The translations under genes and the position numbers were made by a program. Source: Eubacteriales bacterium (lineage in GTDB: Bacteria; Bacillota; Clostridia; Lachnospirales; Lachnospiraceae). Taken from it: DNA of 46,089 bases. The notes under the pieces are model-generated. The model was given only the letters and a program-made list of their open reading frames with translations. It did not search any database and was not told where the DNA came from. Shown one piece after another: positions 16,809-25,337 of the stretch. Position 1 is the first letter of the stretch. Each line of letters opens with the position of its first letter. The stretch covers positions 1-46,089 of the forward strand of contig JAUNGT010000021.1 in the NCBI GenBank assembly GCA_030524455.1, in the 5' to 3' direction.

Positions 16809-16837
16809 TTGATTTTCTTTATTTTTCCTGTTATAAA
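16809..16837 (+). promoter_or_regulatory. Candidate sigma-A promoter for the AraC gene
   Basis: TTGATT (16809-16814), 17 bases, TATAAA (16832-16837); a TATAAT (16838-16843) overlaps just downstream and could be used instead. The predicted transcript would have a leader of about 110 bases before the AraC ATG. Confidence 0.45.
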
Positions 16838-16953
16838 TATAATATAGTTTTTGATGGCAATACTGCATAACGTTTTTTGAATTTATATGTGCATATTGTC
16901 AGATTGATCAGTTCGTCCGACAGAACCATTACCATAAAAAGGAGGAGTCCCGT

Positions 16954-17901
16954 ATGGCAAGACCTAAAAATACCGTTGTCGAATACCGCAGCTACTTTCT
17001 GCCGCTTCATTTCCCGGTTCTGCTTTTATCGGGAGATTACTGGCGCATCTCCGATGTGCCCAGCGGACGCCTCCACTTCCACAACTGCCTGGAGATCGGC
17101 ATCTGCCATTCCGACAGCGGGACGATGGAATTTCCCGGCCAGAAAACCGGGTTCTGCGCCGGCGACGTCACGGTCGTGCCCCGCAGCATCCCGCATACCA
17201 CCTACAGCACGCCCGGCTGCGCCAGCCACTGGTCCTATATTTTTATTGACCCGGAGGAGCTGTTCAAGAATCTTCTTCCCCGCGGCTGGACCAACTACGA
17301 CCTCTCCCCCTTCACAACGAGGAACTTTAAATATGTACTCAGCCAGGAGGAGTATCCCTTCCTGCACAGCCTGATTATGGCGGCTGTCCGCGAGCTGGAG
17401 GAGAAGCGCACCGGCTACCAGATCAGCGCCCGGGGGCTTTTGCTGGCCTTCTATGTGGAAATCTTCCGCATTCAGAACCGGCAGGCCGTCACCATGCAAA
17501 AAGAGAGCGCGCCCGACAACCTTTTGGTCATCGGACCCGCTCTCGACTATGTGAATGACAATTATATGCAATCCTTCTCCGTGGATGATCTGGCGGACCT
17601 GTGCCATTTAAGCTCCACCCATTTCCGCCGCCTTTTCCATGAGATCATGGGCGCAGGCCCTCTGGATTTTGTCACCAACACCCGCATTTCCAAGGCCTGC
17701 AACCTGCTGCGCAGCACCGAACATTCCATCCTGGACATCTCGGAGATGGTGGGCTTTCGGTCGATCACCAGCTTCAACCGCTCCTTCATCAAGCTGATGC
17801 AGACCACGCCCCGGGACTACCGCCGCCAGATGGCGCAGACCGACCAGCTCGCGCAGAACCAGTCGATCCAGGAATATGCGGGTTGGATGTACCCGGAATG
17901 A
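16954..17901 (+). CDS. AraC-family transcriptional regulator of the RG-I locus
   Basis: A 315-residue regulator. Residues about 25-110 form the cupin-like sugar-sensing domain (HFHNCLEIGICHSDSGTMEF, then GDVTVVPRSIPHTTYS). The last 100 residues carry two helix-turn-helix motifs: FSVDDLADLCHLSSTHFRRL and ILDISEMVGFRSITSFNRSF, ending in the standard TPRDYRRQ. GGAGGAG precedes the ATG. It faces away from the permease operon and is probably its activator. Its stop lies only 3 bases from the stop of the convergent serine hydrolase gene, with no terminator between the two. Confidence 0.9.
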   Translation: MARPKNTVVEYRSYFLPLHFPVLLLSGDYWRISDVPSGRLHFHNCLEIGICHSDSGTMEFPGQKTGFCAGDVTVVPRSIPHTTYSTPGCASHWSYIFIDPEELFKNLLPRGWTNYDLSPFTTRNFKYVLSQEEYPFLHSLIMAAVRELEEKRTGYQISARGLLLAFYVEIFRIQNRQAVTMQKESAPDNLLVIGPALDYVNDNYMQSFSVDDLADLCHLSSTHFRRLFHEIMGAGPLDFVTNTRISKACNLLRSTEHSILDISEMVGFRSITSFNRSFIKLMQTTPRDYRRQMAQTDQLAQNQSIQEYAGWMYPE

Positions 17902-17904
17902 ACC

Positions 17905-18816
17905 TTACAGCTCCGTCATCAGCTCGTGCAGCGCTTCCTTCACCTGCTCAAAGTTCCCCTCCTCGGGGCACTGCACCGCGACCGTCAGCCCCTTTTGCGG
18001 AAGCACCGTGGTGATCTGCCCGTAAGCGCCGTCCGCCCGATAGGAGCCGGGATAGGGAGAAAGCCAGAACTGATAGCCGTAGCCGCACACCCACTTATCC
18101 TTTTTCTCATTCGGCGTCTCAATCTGACAGGAGACGGCCTCCCGGATCCAGGCAGGCTCCACCAGCTGGCTTCCCTGCCATTTTCCGTTTGCCAGATAAA
18201 GCTGTCCCAGCTTCATCATATCTGAAAGCTTCATAAACATGCCGCCTCCGCCGATGGGATGTCCCTCCGGATCGTTCTCCCACATCGGAAAGCCCTGTCC
18301 CAGATGCCGAAACAGCTTCTCATACAGATAGGCGGAAAGCCGCATCCCCACCGCCTTCTCGATCATCCGCCCGGCCAGGATGCTGTCCGCCGTGGAATAC
18401 ACAAAGGCGCTGCCCGGTTTTACCTCGACCTTGCGCGACAGCATATAGGACATGTAATCCGGCGCGCCCACACCCGCCCTGCGGTCGGCGTTCATCAGAT
18501 AAGCGTGATGAAAACCGCTGGACATCGTAAGGAGATGGCGCAGTGTGATATCAAACAGCTCCGGCTGCGGATTTTTCGGCAGCGATCCCGGGAAAAAGTC
18601 CGCCAGCTTATCCTCCAGCGAAAGCTTCCCCTCCGAGATTGCGATCCCCGCCGCCGTGCTCATGTAGCTTTTGGTGTGCGAGTAGATGTTTCTTGCCTTG
18701 TCCGGCGTAAAATGATGCTCCAGCAAAATACGCTCCGTATCCGCCACGGCCACCGCCTCCACGCCGAGACGCTTTTCATAAACCTTCTGTACAAACGAAT
18801 AAAACTGTTTTTCCAT
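17905..18816 (-). CDS. Beta-lactamase-fold serine hydrolase (class C / EstB-like)
   Basis: A 303-residue serine hydrolase of the beta-lactamase/transpeptidase superfamily. The SxxK motif is SHTK (Ser46, Lys49), the tyrosine motif is YST (near 140), and the third motif is probably GAYGQ near 270 in place of HxG/KTG. No signal peptide is present, which argues against a penicillin-binding or beta-lactamase role in the cell wall and for a cytoplasmic esterase or amidase. It lies between the RG-I and fructan loci on the minus strand and has its own candidate promoter. Its substrate cannot be told from sequence; an ester on an imported sugar is one possibility. Confidence 0.8.
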   Translation of the reverse strand: MEKQFYSFVQKVYEKRLGVEAVAVADTERILLEHHFTPDKARNIYSHTKSYMSTAAGIAISEGKLSLEDKLADFFPGSLPKNPQPELFDITLRHLLTMSSGFHHAYLMNADRRAGVGAPDYMSYMLSRKVEVKPGSAFVYSTADSILAGRMIEKAVGMRLSAYLYEKLFRHLGQGFPMWENDPEGHPIGGGGMFMKLSDMMKLGQLYLANGKWQGSQLVEPAWIREAVSCQIETPNEKKDKWVCGYGYQFWLSPYPGSYRADGAYGQITTVLPQKGLTVAVQCPEEGNFEQVKEALHELMTEL

Positions 18817-18846
18817 ATGATACCCCTTTCCCCGCTGTACGCGTCG

Positions 18847-18884
18847 TATAGTTTTACTATAAACCTGTTTCGGGTCCGGGACAA
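18847..18884 (-). promoter_or_regulatory. Candidate promoter and dyad for the serine hydrolase gene
   Basis: On the minus strand TTGTCC (plus 18879-18884), 17 bases, TATAGT (plus 18856-18861). The -10 is one arm of a perfect dyad TATAGT-TTT-ACTATA (18847-18861), which could be an operator. It starts just past the GH32 stop codon. Confidence 0.45.
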
Positions 18885-18890
18885 GGCAAA

Positions 18891-20417
18891 CTACATTCTT
18901 TTTATCAGCTCAAAAAACTCCACGTCGCACTCTGCCCTTCCCTTACAGGCAAATCGGATTTTATCCGCTCTGCTGTCCGTATAGGTCAGGCAGGTCATGG
19001 CCTGCTCGCCGTCGTTTGCAAAAATTTCCACCGTCATCCTGTCCATCACGATGCGAAGCTTTATTTTCCCTCGCTGAGGGCGCACATACATGGAGCGGGT
19101 GCAGAGCGTATCGTGCTCGCAGCCGGAATACGTCCGGTCAAAGGTCAGCACGCCGGCGGCAGGCTCATAGTAAACCGCCGTCCGGAAGCCGTGTCCCTCC
19201 GCAAGATCAATCTCAAAGCGTTCATAATCCCCGGCTCCGACCTCCACCGTCATGTCGAACTGTCTTCCCCGGATGCCCTCGATCTCGACTCCCGGCTCTT
19301 TTTTCGCAGGAAGCGGATCCCGTCCGGGCACAAAGCTTCCTCCCTCCACGGTCACGGCTCTGCTTTTCACGGATTTGCCGTGATAGCTTTCCAGCTCCCG
19401 CACCGGAAGCTGGAGAAGCCTTCCGTCCCGGATATGCAGCTCCCGCGGAATCGTCATCATCCCGGACCATTTCTGATTTCCCGGCGTCAGATAATTGTCC
19501 CAGCTCTGCAGCCAGCCCACCATGATCCGGCGCCCGTCCGGCGTCTCCAGGGTTTCCGGCGCATAAAAATCCAGACCGTAATCCACCTGAAACGCCTGAT
19601 CCCTGACAAAGCTCAGCTTTTCCTCGTCATAATCCCCGATCATATAAAGGACATTGTTTCCGTTGTGAAACTCCAGCCCCTCCGCCCTCATAAACTGCGG
19701 CGATACGATCAGCACCTGCTTTCCCTCCAGGGAAAAGAAATCCGGGCACTCCCACATTTTCCCGTAGCGGTTTTGGCAGCGGTCCAGAATCTTCTCAAAC
19801 CGCCAGTTATCCACATGGTCCGCCGAAAACAGGGCGATCTGTCCACTTCCATCCACAGAAAGGCTGCCCACGGCTGTGTAAAACCGGTCTCCCTGCTTCC
19901 AGAGCTTGGGATCCCGAAAGTCCACCCGGGAGCTGCCCTCCGGAAGCAGATCCGCTGTGATTACCGGGTTGCAGGGAAGCTTCTCATAATTTACACCGTC
20001 CCCCACCGCGACGCTCTGGGTCTGCCGTACGATTTTGTTTCCGTCCGCATCCTGCTTTTCCAGAACGCTGGTGTAAATCAGCACATGCCTGTCCCCGTCC
20101 TGCAACGCGGTTCCGGAAAAGCATCCCTGCCCGTCATAGGCTTCATCCGGCGCAAGCGCGCAGGGAAGCTGCTCCCATGTGATAAAATCCTTCGTTTTGC
20201 TGTGGCCCCAATGCATGGGGCCCCAGTGCGTGCTATAGGGATGGTACTGATAAAAAAGATGATACTCGCCCTTGTAGCAGGAAAAGCCGTTCGGGTCGTT
20301 GATCCATCCCACAGGAGGCGTCATATGAAAATCCGGTTTTTCCCCCGCGGGTATTTCTGCCGCTTTTTCTTTCTCGTATCCTCTTGCCCGTCTCAGTGCT
20401 TCCGAACCAAATTCCAT
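18891..20417 (-). CDS. GH32 beta-fructosidase (sucrose/sucrose-6-phosphate hydrolase or fructan hydrolase)
   Basis: A 508-residue GH32 enzyme with all three catalytic motifs: WINDPNG (nucleophile Asp41), FRDPK (Asp169) and MWECPD (acid/base Glu223). A five-bladed propeller domain is followed from about residue 345 by the C-terminal beta-sandwich. The ATG at 20417 is chosen because GAGGTG lies 5 bases upstream; the GTG at 20429 has no ribosome binding site. There is no signal peptide, so it cleaves imported substrate. It is the last gene of an operon whose importer is of the oligosaccharide ABC type and not a PTS, so short fructo-oligosaccharides or sucrose are more likely than sucrose 6-phosphate. 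Confidence 0.88.
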   Translation of the reverse strand: MEFGSEALRRARGYEKEKAAEIPAGEKPDFHMTPPVGWINDPNGFSCYKGEYHLFYQYHPYSTHWGPMHWGHSKTKDFITWEQLPCALAPDEAYDGQGCFSGTALQDGDRHVLIYTSVLEKQDADGNKIVRQTQSVAVGDGVNYEKLPCNPVITADLLPEGSSRVDFRDPKLWKQGDRFYTAVGSLSVDGSGQIALFSADHVDNWRFEKILDRCQNRYGKMWECPDFFSLEGKQVLIVSPQFMRAEGLEFHNGNNVLYMIGDYDEEKLSFVRDQAFQVDYGLDFYAPETLETPDGRRIMVGWLQSWDNYLTPGNQKWSGMMTIPRELHIRDGRLLQLPVRELESYHGKSVKSRAVTVEGGSFVPGRDPLPAKKEPGVEIEGIRGRQFDMTVEVGAGDYERFEIDLAEGHGFRTAVYYEPAAGVLTFDRTYSGCEHDTLCTRSMYVRPQRGKIKLRIVMDRMTVEIFANDGEQAMTCLTYTDSRADKIRFACKGRAECDVEFFELIKRM

Positions 20418-20435
20418 ATCACACCTCACATTTTT

Positions 20436-22106
20436 TTACTCGTTCTGTCCGTCCGCGTAGTAAGCGTCCAGATAGCTCTGCTTGATCTCCAGATACTTGG
20501 AAAGCCCGTACTCCTCAAGCTTCTTCAGATAAGCGTCCCAGTCCTCCCCGATGCCGCCGTTCATGATCCAGTCGGCCTTCATCTGCTCTGTGTACTGCTT
20601 GATATCCGTCTCATACTGATTGAGCGCATCCGCGTCCTCCTGGCTGGTAAACACGTTGGGATACACATACTCCTCGATCATATCCGGCACATAGATCTCC
20701 CGGATCCAGTCCAGACGGTACTGCGCGTCGTCGGGGCAGGTTACATACACGCCGTAATAATCGTTCAGAACCGCCAGAGGGCCGTTTACGGACTGATTCT
20801 GACGAACCTCCACGGGAGACTCGGTTCCCAGATCCATATGCTTTAACATCGGTTCGCCCTCATCGTTTGTGGACATTTCAAAAATATTGAACTTTCCTTC
20901 CTCGCCGTAGGTACCCCAGTTGTTCTGAGGAGACTGCAGGGGCGCGTACATCTGATCCAGCCATTTTGCCGCCAGCGCCGTATCCTTGCAGTTGCTGGTC
21001 AGCACACAGCGCCCTCTGTCAAAGCCGCTGGTTGCGGAACCGCTCTGTCTGGGCATGCTCTTCATGCCGTCAGGCCCTGCCAGCGCGGGAAGCGGAATAT
21101 AGTCGTCCAGATTGGAACCGATATTCGCCGCGTCCCAGGTAAAGAACAGACCATATCTGTCCGCCTTTCCCTTGGAGACAAAGGTGCTCCAGTCCTGCGT
21201 GAAGGCTTCGGGATCCATCAGCCCCTCCTCGTACATGGTGTGCAGCCACTCGATTCCTTCCTTGTAGCCGTCCTGCACCGCCGTCCAGATGACCTTTTTG
21301 TCGTTCGTCACCGCGATATGATCCGGCACATCGCCGTAGCCCTCGCCGAAGGCACCCAGCAGCACGCCGAGATCCTCGTTGCCGCCGTTTGCGATAAACG
21401 ACATGGGAATGGTCTGCCCGTTTCCGGCGGGATCCTTCTCCTTGAAGATTTTTAATACCTCAACCAGCTCGTCGGTGGTGGTGGGAACCTCCAGATTCAG
21501 CTCATCCAGCCATTTTTTATTGATAAAGGGCATCCCGCCGACGGACTGGATGGCCTCCTTGCCCTCTCCCAGCTGCTCGATCCAGGGGAACCCGTAAATA
21601 TGGCCGTCCGGCGCGGTACACATGGTCCTGTACTCGGGATATTTTTCAAAAACAGCCTGCAGGTTAGGCATATAATTATCAATCAGGTCTTCTACCGGAA
21701 TAATAACCCCCTGCTTGGCATAGCGCAGCAGATCATAGTTGGACATATTGGCGTTGAACAGGCCGTCCGGCAGGCTCTTTGCCTGAGACATCGCAAGATT
21801 TTTCTTGTCGTCGAACTGATCCTCCACAAAGCAGGTCCAGTTGATATGCACGTTAGTCTGCTCCTCCAGTCTCTGGAAAATAACCCTCTCATTGGGATCC
21901 TGGGTGGAATTGGCAGGCGCGCTGGTGATAAAGGAAAGCTCCGCTTTCTCGGCAAGCGGGAAGGTAATCTCCTTTACCTGCCCGTTCTCATCCAGCCCGG
22001 AGGTGTTGGCCTGTCCGGCGGAGGAGGAGCCGCAGGCCGCCATGGATACCGCTGTCGCTGCTGTCAGGGTCAGCGCCAGCATTTTTTTCAGAATTGCTCT
22101 TTTCAT
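20436..22106 (-). CDS. Extracellular oligosaccharide-binding lipoprotein (LplA/YtcQ-like), GH32 locus
   Basis: A 556-residue solute-binding lipoprotein with lipobox SMAAC (lipidated Cys25). It belongs to the same large YtcQ/LplA class as the protein at 12825-14552 but the two are clearly diverged, so they are not recent duplicates. AAGGAGA precedes the ATG. It lies between the permease genes and the GH32 gene, with 18 bases to the latter. The likely ligand is a fructo-oligosaccharide, inferred from the GH32 neighbour. Confidence 0.85.
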   Translation of the reverse strand: MKRAILKKMLALTLTAATAVSMAACGSSSAGQANTSGLDENGQVKEITFPLAEKAELSFITSAPANSTQDPNERVIFQRLEEQTNVHINWTCFVEDQFDDKKNLAMSQAKSLPDGLFNANMSNYDLLRYAKQGVIIPVEDLIDNYMPNLQAVFEKYPEYRTMCTAPDGHIYGFPWIEQLGEGKEAIQSVGGMPFINKKWLDELNLEVPTTTDELVEVLKIFKEKDPAGNGQTIPMSFIANGGNEDLGVLLGAFGEGYGDVPDHIAVTNDKKVIWTAVQDGYKEGIEWLHTMYEEGLMDPEAFTQDWSTFVSKGKADRYGLFFTWDAANIGSNLDDYIPLPALAGPDGMKSMPRQSGSATSGFDRGRCVLTSNCKDTALAAKWLDQMYAPLQSPQNNWGTYGEEGKFNIFEMSTNDEGEPMLKHMDLGTESPVEVRQNQSVNGPLAVLNDYYGVYVTCPDDAQYRLDWIREIYVPDMIEEYVYPNVFTSQEDADALNQYETDIKQYTEQMKADWIMNGGIGEDWDAYLKKLEEYGLSKYLEIKQSYLDAYYADGQNE

Positions 22107-22141
22107 AACTTGTCTCCTTTTTGTTTTTTGATATAAAATCG

Positions 22142-23038
22142 TCAGCCTTTTACAGAACCGACCATAATACCCTTGTCAAAATATTTCTGGAAGAACGGAT
22201 ACATCACCAGCAGCGGCAGGCTGCTCACGACGATCGTGGAGTATTTCAAAAGCTCCGCCAGCTTTGCCATCTCGGCGCGGCTCTGGATGTCCGCGATCAT
22301 GCCCGCCTCCGGCGTGTTCTGGATCAGAATGGAGCGCAGCACCAGCTGCAGGGGCTGCTTCATCGCGTCGTTCAAATAGATCATCGCGTCAAAATAGCTG
22401 TTCCAGAGGGCCACGAACTGATACAGTGCCAGCACCGCGATGATGGGCTTGCAGACCGGTGTCAGGATTTTGAAAAAATGTACCACATCCGAAGCGCCGT
22501 CCACCGCGGAGGCCTCCCGCAGCTCGTCCGGAATCGACTGATAGTAGGTGCGGGCCAAAATCATGTTCCAGACGTTGAAGGCATTCGGAAGGATGATCGC
22601 CCAGATCGTATCCAGCATGTTCAGGTTGCTGATCACCAAATAGGTAGGGATCAGGCCGCCGTTGAAAAACATGGTGATGATAAACAGTGTGTTAAAAAGA
22701 TTTTTTCCAACCAGATCCCGCTTGGACATCGGATAGGCCGCCAGCACCGTCACAAACACGGACACAAAGGTGAAGCTGACCGAATACAGGATCGCGTTTC
22801 CAAAGCCCACCCAGATCATATTGTTGGAAAGCACCCGCTGATATCCCATCAGCGTCCATTTGGAGATATCCAGGCTGATTCCCTGGTTGTTCAGCGTGGT
22901 CGGATCCATGAAGGAAGCGATAATCACATAGCACAGGGGCACCACGATCAGCAGCACGAACACGGCCAGCAAAAGATACCCCGTCGATAAAATCGTTTTG
23001 TCCGTGGCGGACAGCCTTCTGAATTTCGTTGTTTTCAT
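22142..23038 (-). CDS. Carbohydrate ABC transporter permease, YtcP-like, GH32 locus
   Basis: A 298-residue permease with six membrane segments. The EAA loop is seen in LREASAVDGASDVVHFFKIL, and the C-terminus KYFDKGIMVGSVKG is the YtcP hallmark. AGGAGG precedes the ATG. It forms a channel with the LplB-like permease encoded 10 bases upstream. Confidence 0.87.
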   Translation of the reverse strand: MKTTKFRRLSATDKTILSTGYLLLAVFVLLIVVPLCYVIIASFMDPTTLNNQGISLDISKWTLMGYQRVLSNNMIWVGFGNAILYSVSFTFVSVFVTVLAAYPMSKRDLVGKNLFNTLFIITMFFNGGLIPTYLVISNLNMLDTIWAIILPNAFNVWNMILARTYYQSIPDELREASAVDGASDVVHFFKILTPVCKPIIAVLALYQFVALWNSYFDAMIYLNDAMKQPLQLVLRSILIQNTPEAGMIADIQSRAEMAKLAELLKYSTIVVSSLPLLVMYPFFQKYFDKGIMVGSVKG

Positions 23039-23048
23039 GGGACGCCTC

Positions 23049-24008
23049 CTATAAGCCCTGGCCGTCGTTTAGCTTTTCCACGACCTTATTTACAAACAGC
23101 AGCAAAATCACATTGATCACCGAGTTGAACAGCCCCACCGCTGTGGAGAAGCCGTAATCCCCGTTCAGCAGACCCATCTTATATACATAGGTGGGCAGAA
23201 TCTCGGAAGCCGGAAGGTTTAAATCCGTCTGCAGCGCGTAGGCCTTCTCAAAGCCGATGCTCATCAGGTTGCCGGCCTGAAGGATGAACTGGATCACGAT
23301 GATGTTTTTGATTGCCGGCAGATCCACATTTTTGATCTGCTGAAAAATATTCGCGCCGTCGATCACCGCCGCCTCCGTCAGCTCCTGGCTCGCGTTCGCC
23401 AGCGCCGCCGTATAGAGGATGGAGGCCCAGCCCGCTCCCTGCCAGATGCCGCTGGCGATGTAGATTGTCCGGAAGGCCTCCGGCATCGTCATGAAGTTAT
23501 ACTCCGTTCCCATCAGCTGATTTAAGGGCCCCACCGGGGAAAGGAAGATCCGCACCATACCGCAGAGGACGATGACTGAGATAAAATTCGGAGCGTAAAT
23601 CAAAAGCTGAATATTTTTCTTGATTCCCTTCTGCCGGATCCGGTTGAGCAAAAGCGCCAGGATAACCGGCACGGGGAAGCCCCACAAAAGCCCGTACAGG
23701 CTTACCTTCAGGGTGTTTAACAAATAGCTCATGAAATCCGGCGAGGACAGAAACCTCTTAAAATACTTTAATCCCACCCAGGGACTTCCCAGAACGCCCT
23801 GGATCGCGCTGTAATCCTTGAAGGCCAACAGCACGCCGCCCATCGGCACATACTTGAAAATAATTGTCAGAAGCAGCGCGGGGAGCAGGAAGATAACGTA
23901 GAGCTGCCAGTTGGTTTTGATGTACCTGAGCTTTCCCGCTGCAGAACGACTTGGCCCGGACTTTGCCGGAACGGTTGCTTGCTTTGCCTTTTTCACGATT
24001 TCCTCCAT
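23049..24008 (-). CDS. Carbohydrate ABC transporter permease, LplB-like, GH32 locus
   Basis: A 319-residue permease, first gene of the fructan operon. The first membrane segment LYVIFLLPALLLTIIFKYVP and the EAA loop LTEAAVIDGANIFQQIKNV are typical of LplB. I chose the ATG at 24008, where AAGGTGG lies just upstream; the ATG at 24035 lacks a good ribosome binding site. As with the other importer here, no ATPase gene accompanies it. Confidence 0.85.
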   Translation of the reverse strand: MEEIVKKAKQATVPAKSGPSRSAAGKLRYIKTNWQLYVIFLLPALLLTIIFKYVPMGGVLLAFKDYSAIQGVLGSPWVGLKYFKRFLSSPDFMSYLLNTLKVSLYGLLWGFPVPVILALLLNRIRQKGIKKNIQLLIYAPNFISVIVLCGMVRIFLSPVGPLNQLMGTEYNFMTMPEAFRTIYIASGIWQGAGWASILYTAALANASQELTEAAVIDGANIFQQIKNVDLPAIKNIIVIQFILQAGNLMSIGFEKAYALQTDLNLPASEILPTYVYKMGLLNGDYGFSTAVGLFNSVINVILLLFVNKVVEKLNDGQGL

Positions 24009-24101
24009 TCCCACCTTAAAGCATTTTTCAGGCATACTCTAAAAGGCGGCTGTGTTATTGATTGGAAACGCTCCCTGCGGCTCTGTGAGGCCGCAGCTTC
24101 G

Positions 24102-24155
24102 TGAAACGTTTCATTTATTTGAGCTGATAATATCCCATGATTGCCCGTATGTCAA
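24102..24155 (-). promoter_or_regulatory. Fructan operon promoter with LacI-type operator
   Basis: On the minus strand a near-consensus promoter: TTGACA (plus 24150-24155), 17 bases, TATTAT (plus 24127-24132). The perfect palindrome TGAAACGTTTCA (24102-24113) lies 13 bases past the -10, at about +7 to +18, where a bound repressor would block initiation. The central CG and 12-base symmetry are typical of LacI/PurR-type operators (CcpA sites are similar). Confidence 0.8.
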
Positions 24156-24242
24156 TCGTTAAATTTGATTTTTTTGTGCAATTAATATATTTTTGTTAAT
24201 TATAGTCAAATTCAAACTTCCATATTTGTATTATTTTCATAG

Positions 24243-24271
24243 TTGTAACGTTTCATGAAATGTTGTATACT
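24243..24271 (+). promoter_or_regulatory. lacI-type gene promoter with operator in the spacer
   Basis: TTGTAA (24243-24248), 17 bases, TATACT (24266-24271). The near-palindrome AACGTTTCATGAAATGTT (24247-24264, one mismatch between half-sites) fills the spacer, so the repressor would cover its own promoter. It shares the ACGTTTCA half-site with the operator at 24102-24113. Confidence 0.75.
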
Positions 24272-24299
24272 GGAGAAATAATAAGTGAGGATTTACAAT

Positions 24300-25307
24300 A
24301 TGAACAGAAACCAGAATGCCCCCACCATGAAGGACGTGGCCCGGGAGGCCGGCGTCGCGCTCGGCACCGTCTCCAAGGTTATCAACGGTATCCCTGTGGG
24401 AGAGGAATACAAGCTCCGGGTGGATGCGGCCATTGAAAAGCTTCATTATGAGCTGAATACCTACGCCCGCGGCCTGAAGGTTCAGCGTTCCAACACCGTC
24501 ACGCTGATCATTCCCGATGCGATGAATCCCTTTTACGCGGCGCTGGCCCATTATATTGAGAAATGTCTCTACGAGAGAGGGCATTTTATGGTGCTGTGCT
24601 GCTCCGACGGGATTTTGGAAAAGGAAATCCGCTACATGAACATGGCAAGCCAGAATCAGTCGGACGGTGTGATCGCCCTGACCTACAACGACATCGGCGC
24701 TTATGTGCCCCGCAGCCTTCCGCTGATCTCCTTTGACCGGATCTACAGCAATGATTTCACTCCCCGGGTGGCCTCCGACAACTTTGCGGGCGGTGTGCTC
24801 GCCGTGGAAAAGCTTCTGGAATTCGGCTGTAAGCGTCCGGCCTTTATCACCTTCAACTCCCCCTATCCGGGCGAGGCCGACAACCGGCAGGCAGGCTATT
24901 TTCACGCCTGTCAGCTTCACGGGACCAAGCCTCTGGCACTGATCCGGGAGAGCGGAGAACCGTTTGAGAAAACGGTCACCTCCTTTTTCCTGGAAAACAG
25001 AAAAGAAAACGGAACTCTCGCCTTCGACGGACTTTTCGTGAACACGGATTTAAACGCTTATATGGCGGGGAATATCCTGAAAAAAATGGGCTACCGGATC
25101 CCGGAGGACATACAGCTGATCGGCTTTGACGGAGTGCATAAATTCGGCATGGAGGATCAGGAGCTGTTCGTCTCCAGCATCTGCCAACCGATTCCGGAGT
25201 TGGCCCGCACCTGCGTGGATATGGTGCTTTCCAGGGACAAACGGCTGCTTCCCAGCCTGACGCTCCTTCCCGTCCGTTACCAATACGGCAAAACCACAAA
25301 GGGCTGA
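24300..25307 (+). CDS. LacI-family transcriptional repressor of the GH32 locus
   Basis: A 335-residue LacI-family regulator. The N-terminal helix-turn-helix is MKDVAREAGVALGTVSKVIN (residues 10-29), followed by a hinge helix and a periplasmic-binding-like effector domain beginning near VTLIIPDAMNPFYAAL. The ATG at 24300 has GAGG about 9 bases upstream; a GTG at 24285 could add five residues. It is divergent from the fructan operon and shares a 291-base regulatory gap with two matching operators, so autoregulation and repression of the operon are strongly suggested. The stop codon lies inside the terminator hairpin shared with gyrA. Confidence 0.9.
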   Translation: MNRNQNAPTMKDVAREAGVALGTVSKVINGIPVGEEYKLRVDAAIEKLHYELNTYARGLKVQRSNTVTLIIPDAMNPFYAALAHYIEKCLYERGHFMVLCCSDGILEKEIRYMNMASQNQSDGVIALTYNDIGAYVPRSLPLISFDRIYSNDFTPRVASDNFAGGVLAVEKLLEFGCKRPAFITFNSPYPGEADNRQAGYFHACQLHGTKPLALIRESGEPFEKTVTSFFLENRKENGTLAFDGLFVNTDLNAYMAGNILKKMGYRIPEDIQLIGFDGVHKFGMEDQELFVSSICQPIPELARTCVDMVLSRDKRLLPSLTLLPVRYQYGKTTKG

Positions 25308-25329
25308 GAAAAAATTCTCAGCCCTTTGT
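25296..25329. terminator. Bidirectional terminator between lacI-type gene and gyrA
   Basis: Perfect 15-base arms (25296-25310 and 25315-25329) around an AAAA loop. The core AAAGGGCTGAGAA/TTCTCAGCCCTTT serves both convergent genes, and the LacI TGA (25305-25307) is part of the stem. Confidence 0.8.
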
Positions 25330-25337
25330 CATAATCC

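Noticed and set aside
24102..24113. TGAAACGTTTCA as a CcpA (cre) site instead of a local LacI operator
   Set aside because: It is similar to cre sites, but a matching site lies inside the promoter of the adjacent LacI-family gene, which favours the local regulator; CcpA binding is not excluded.
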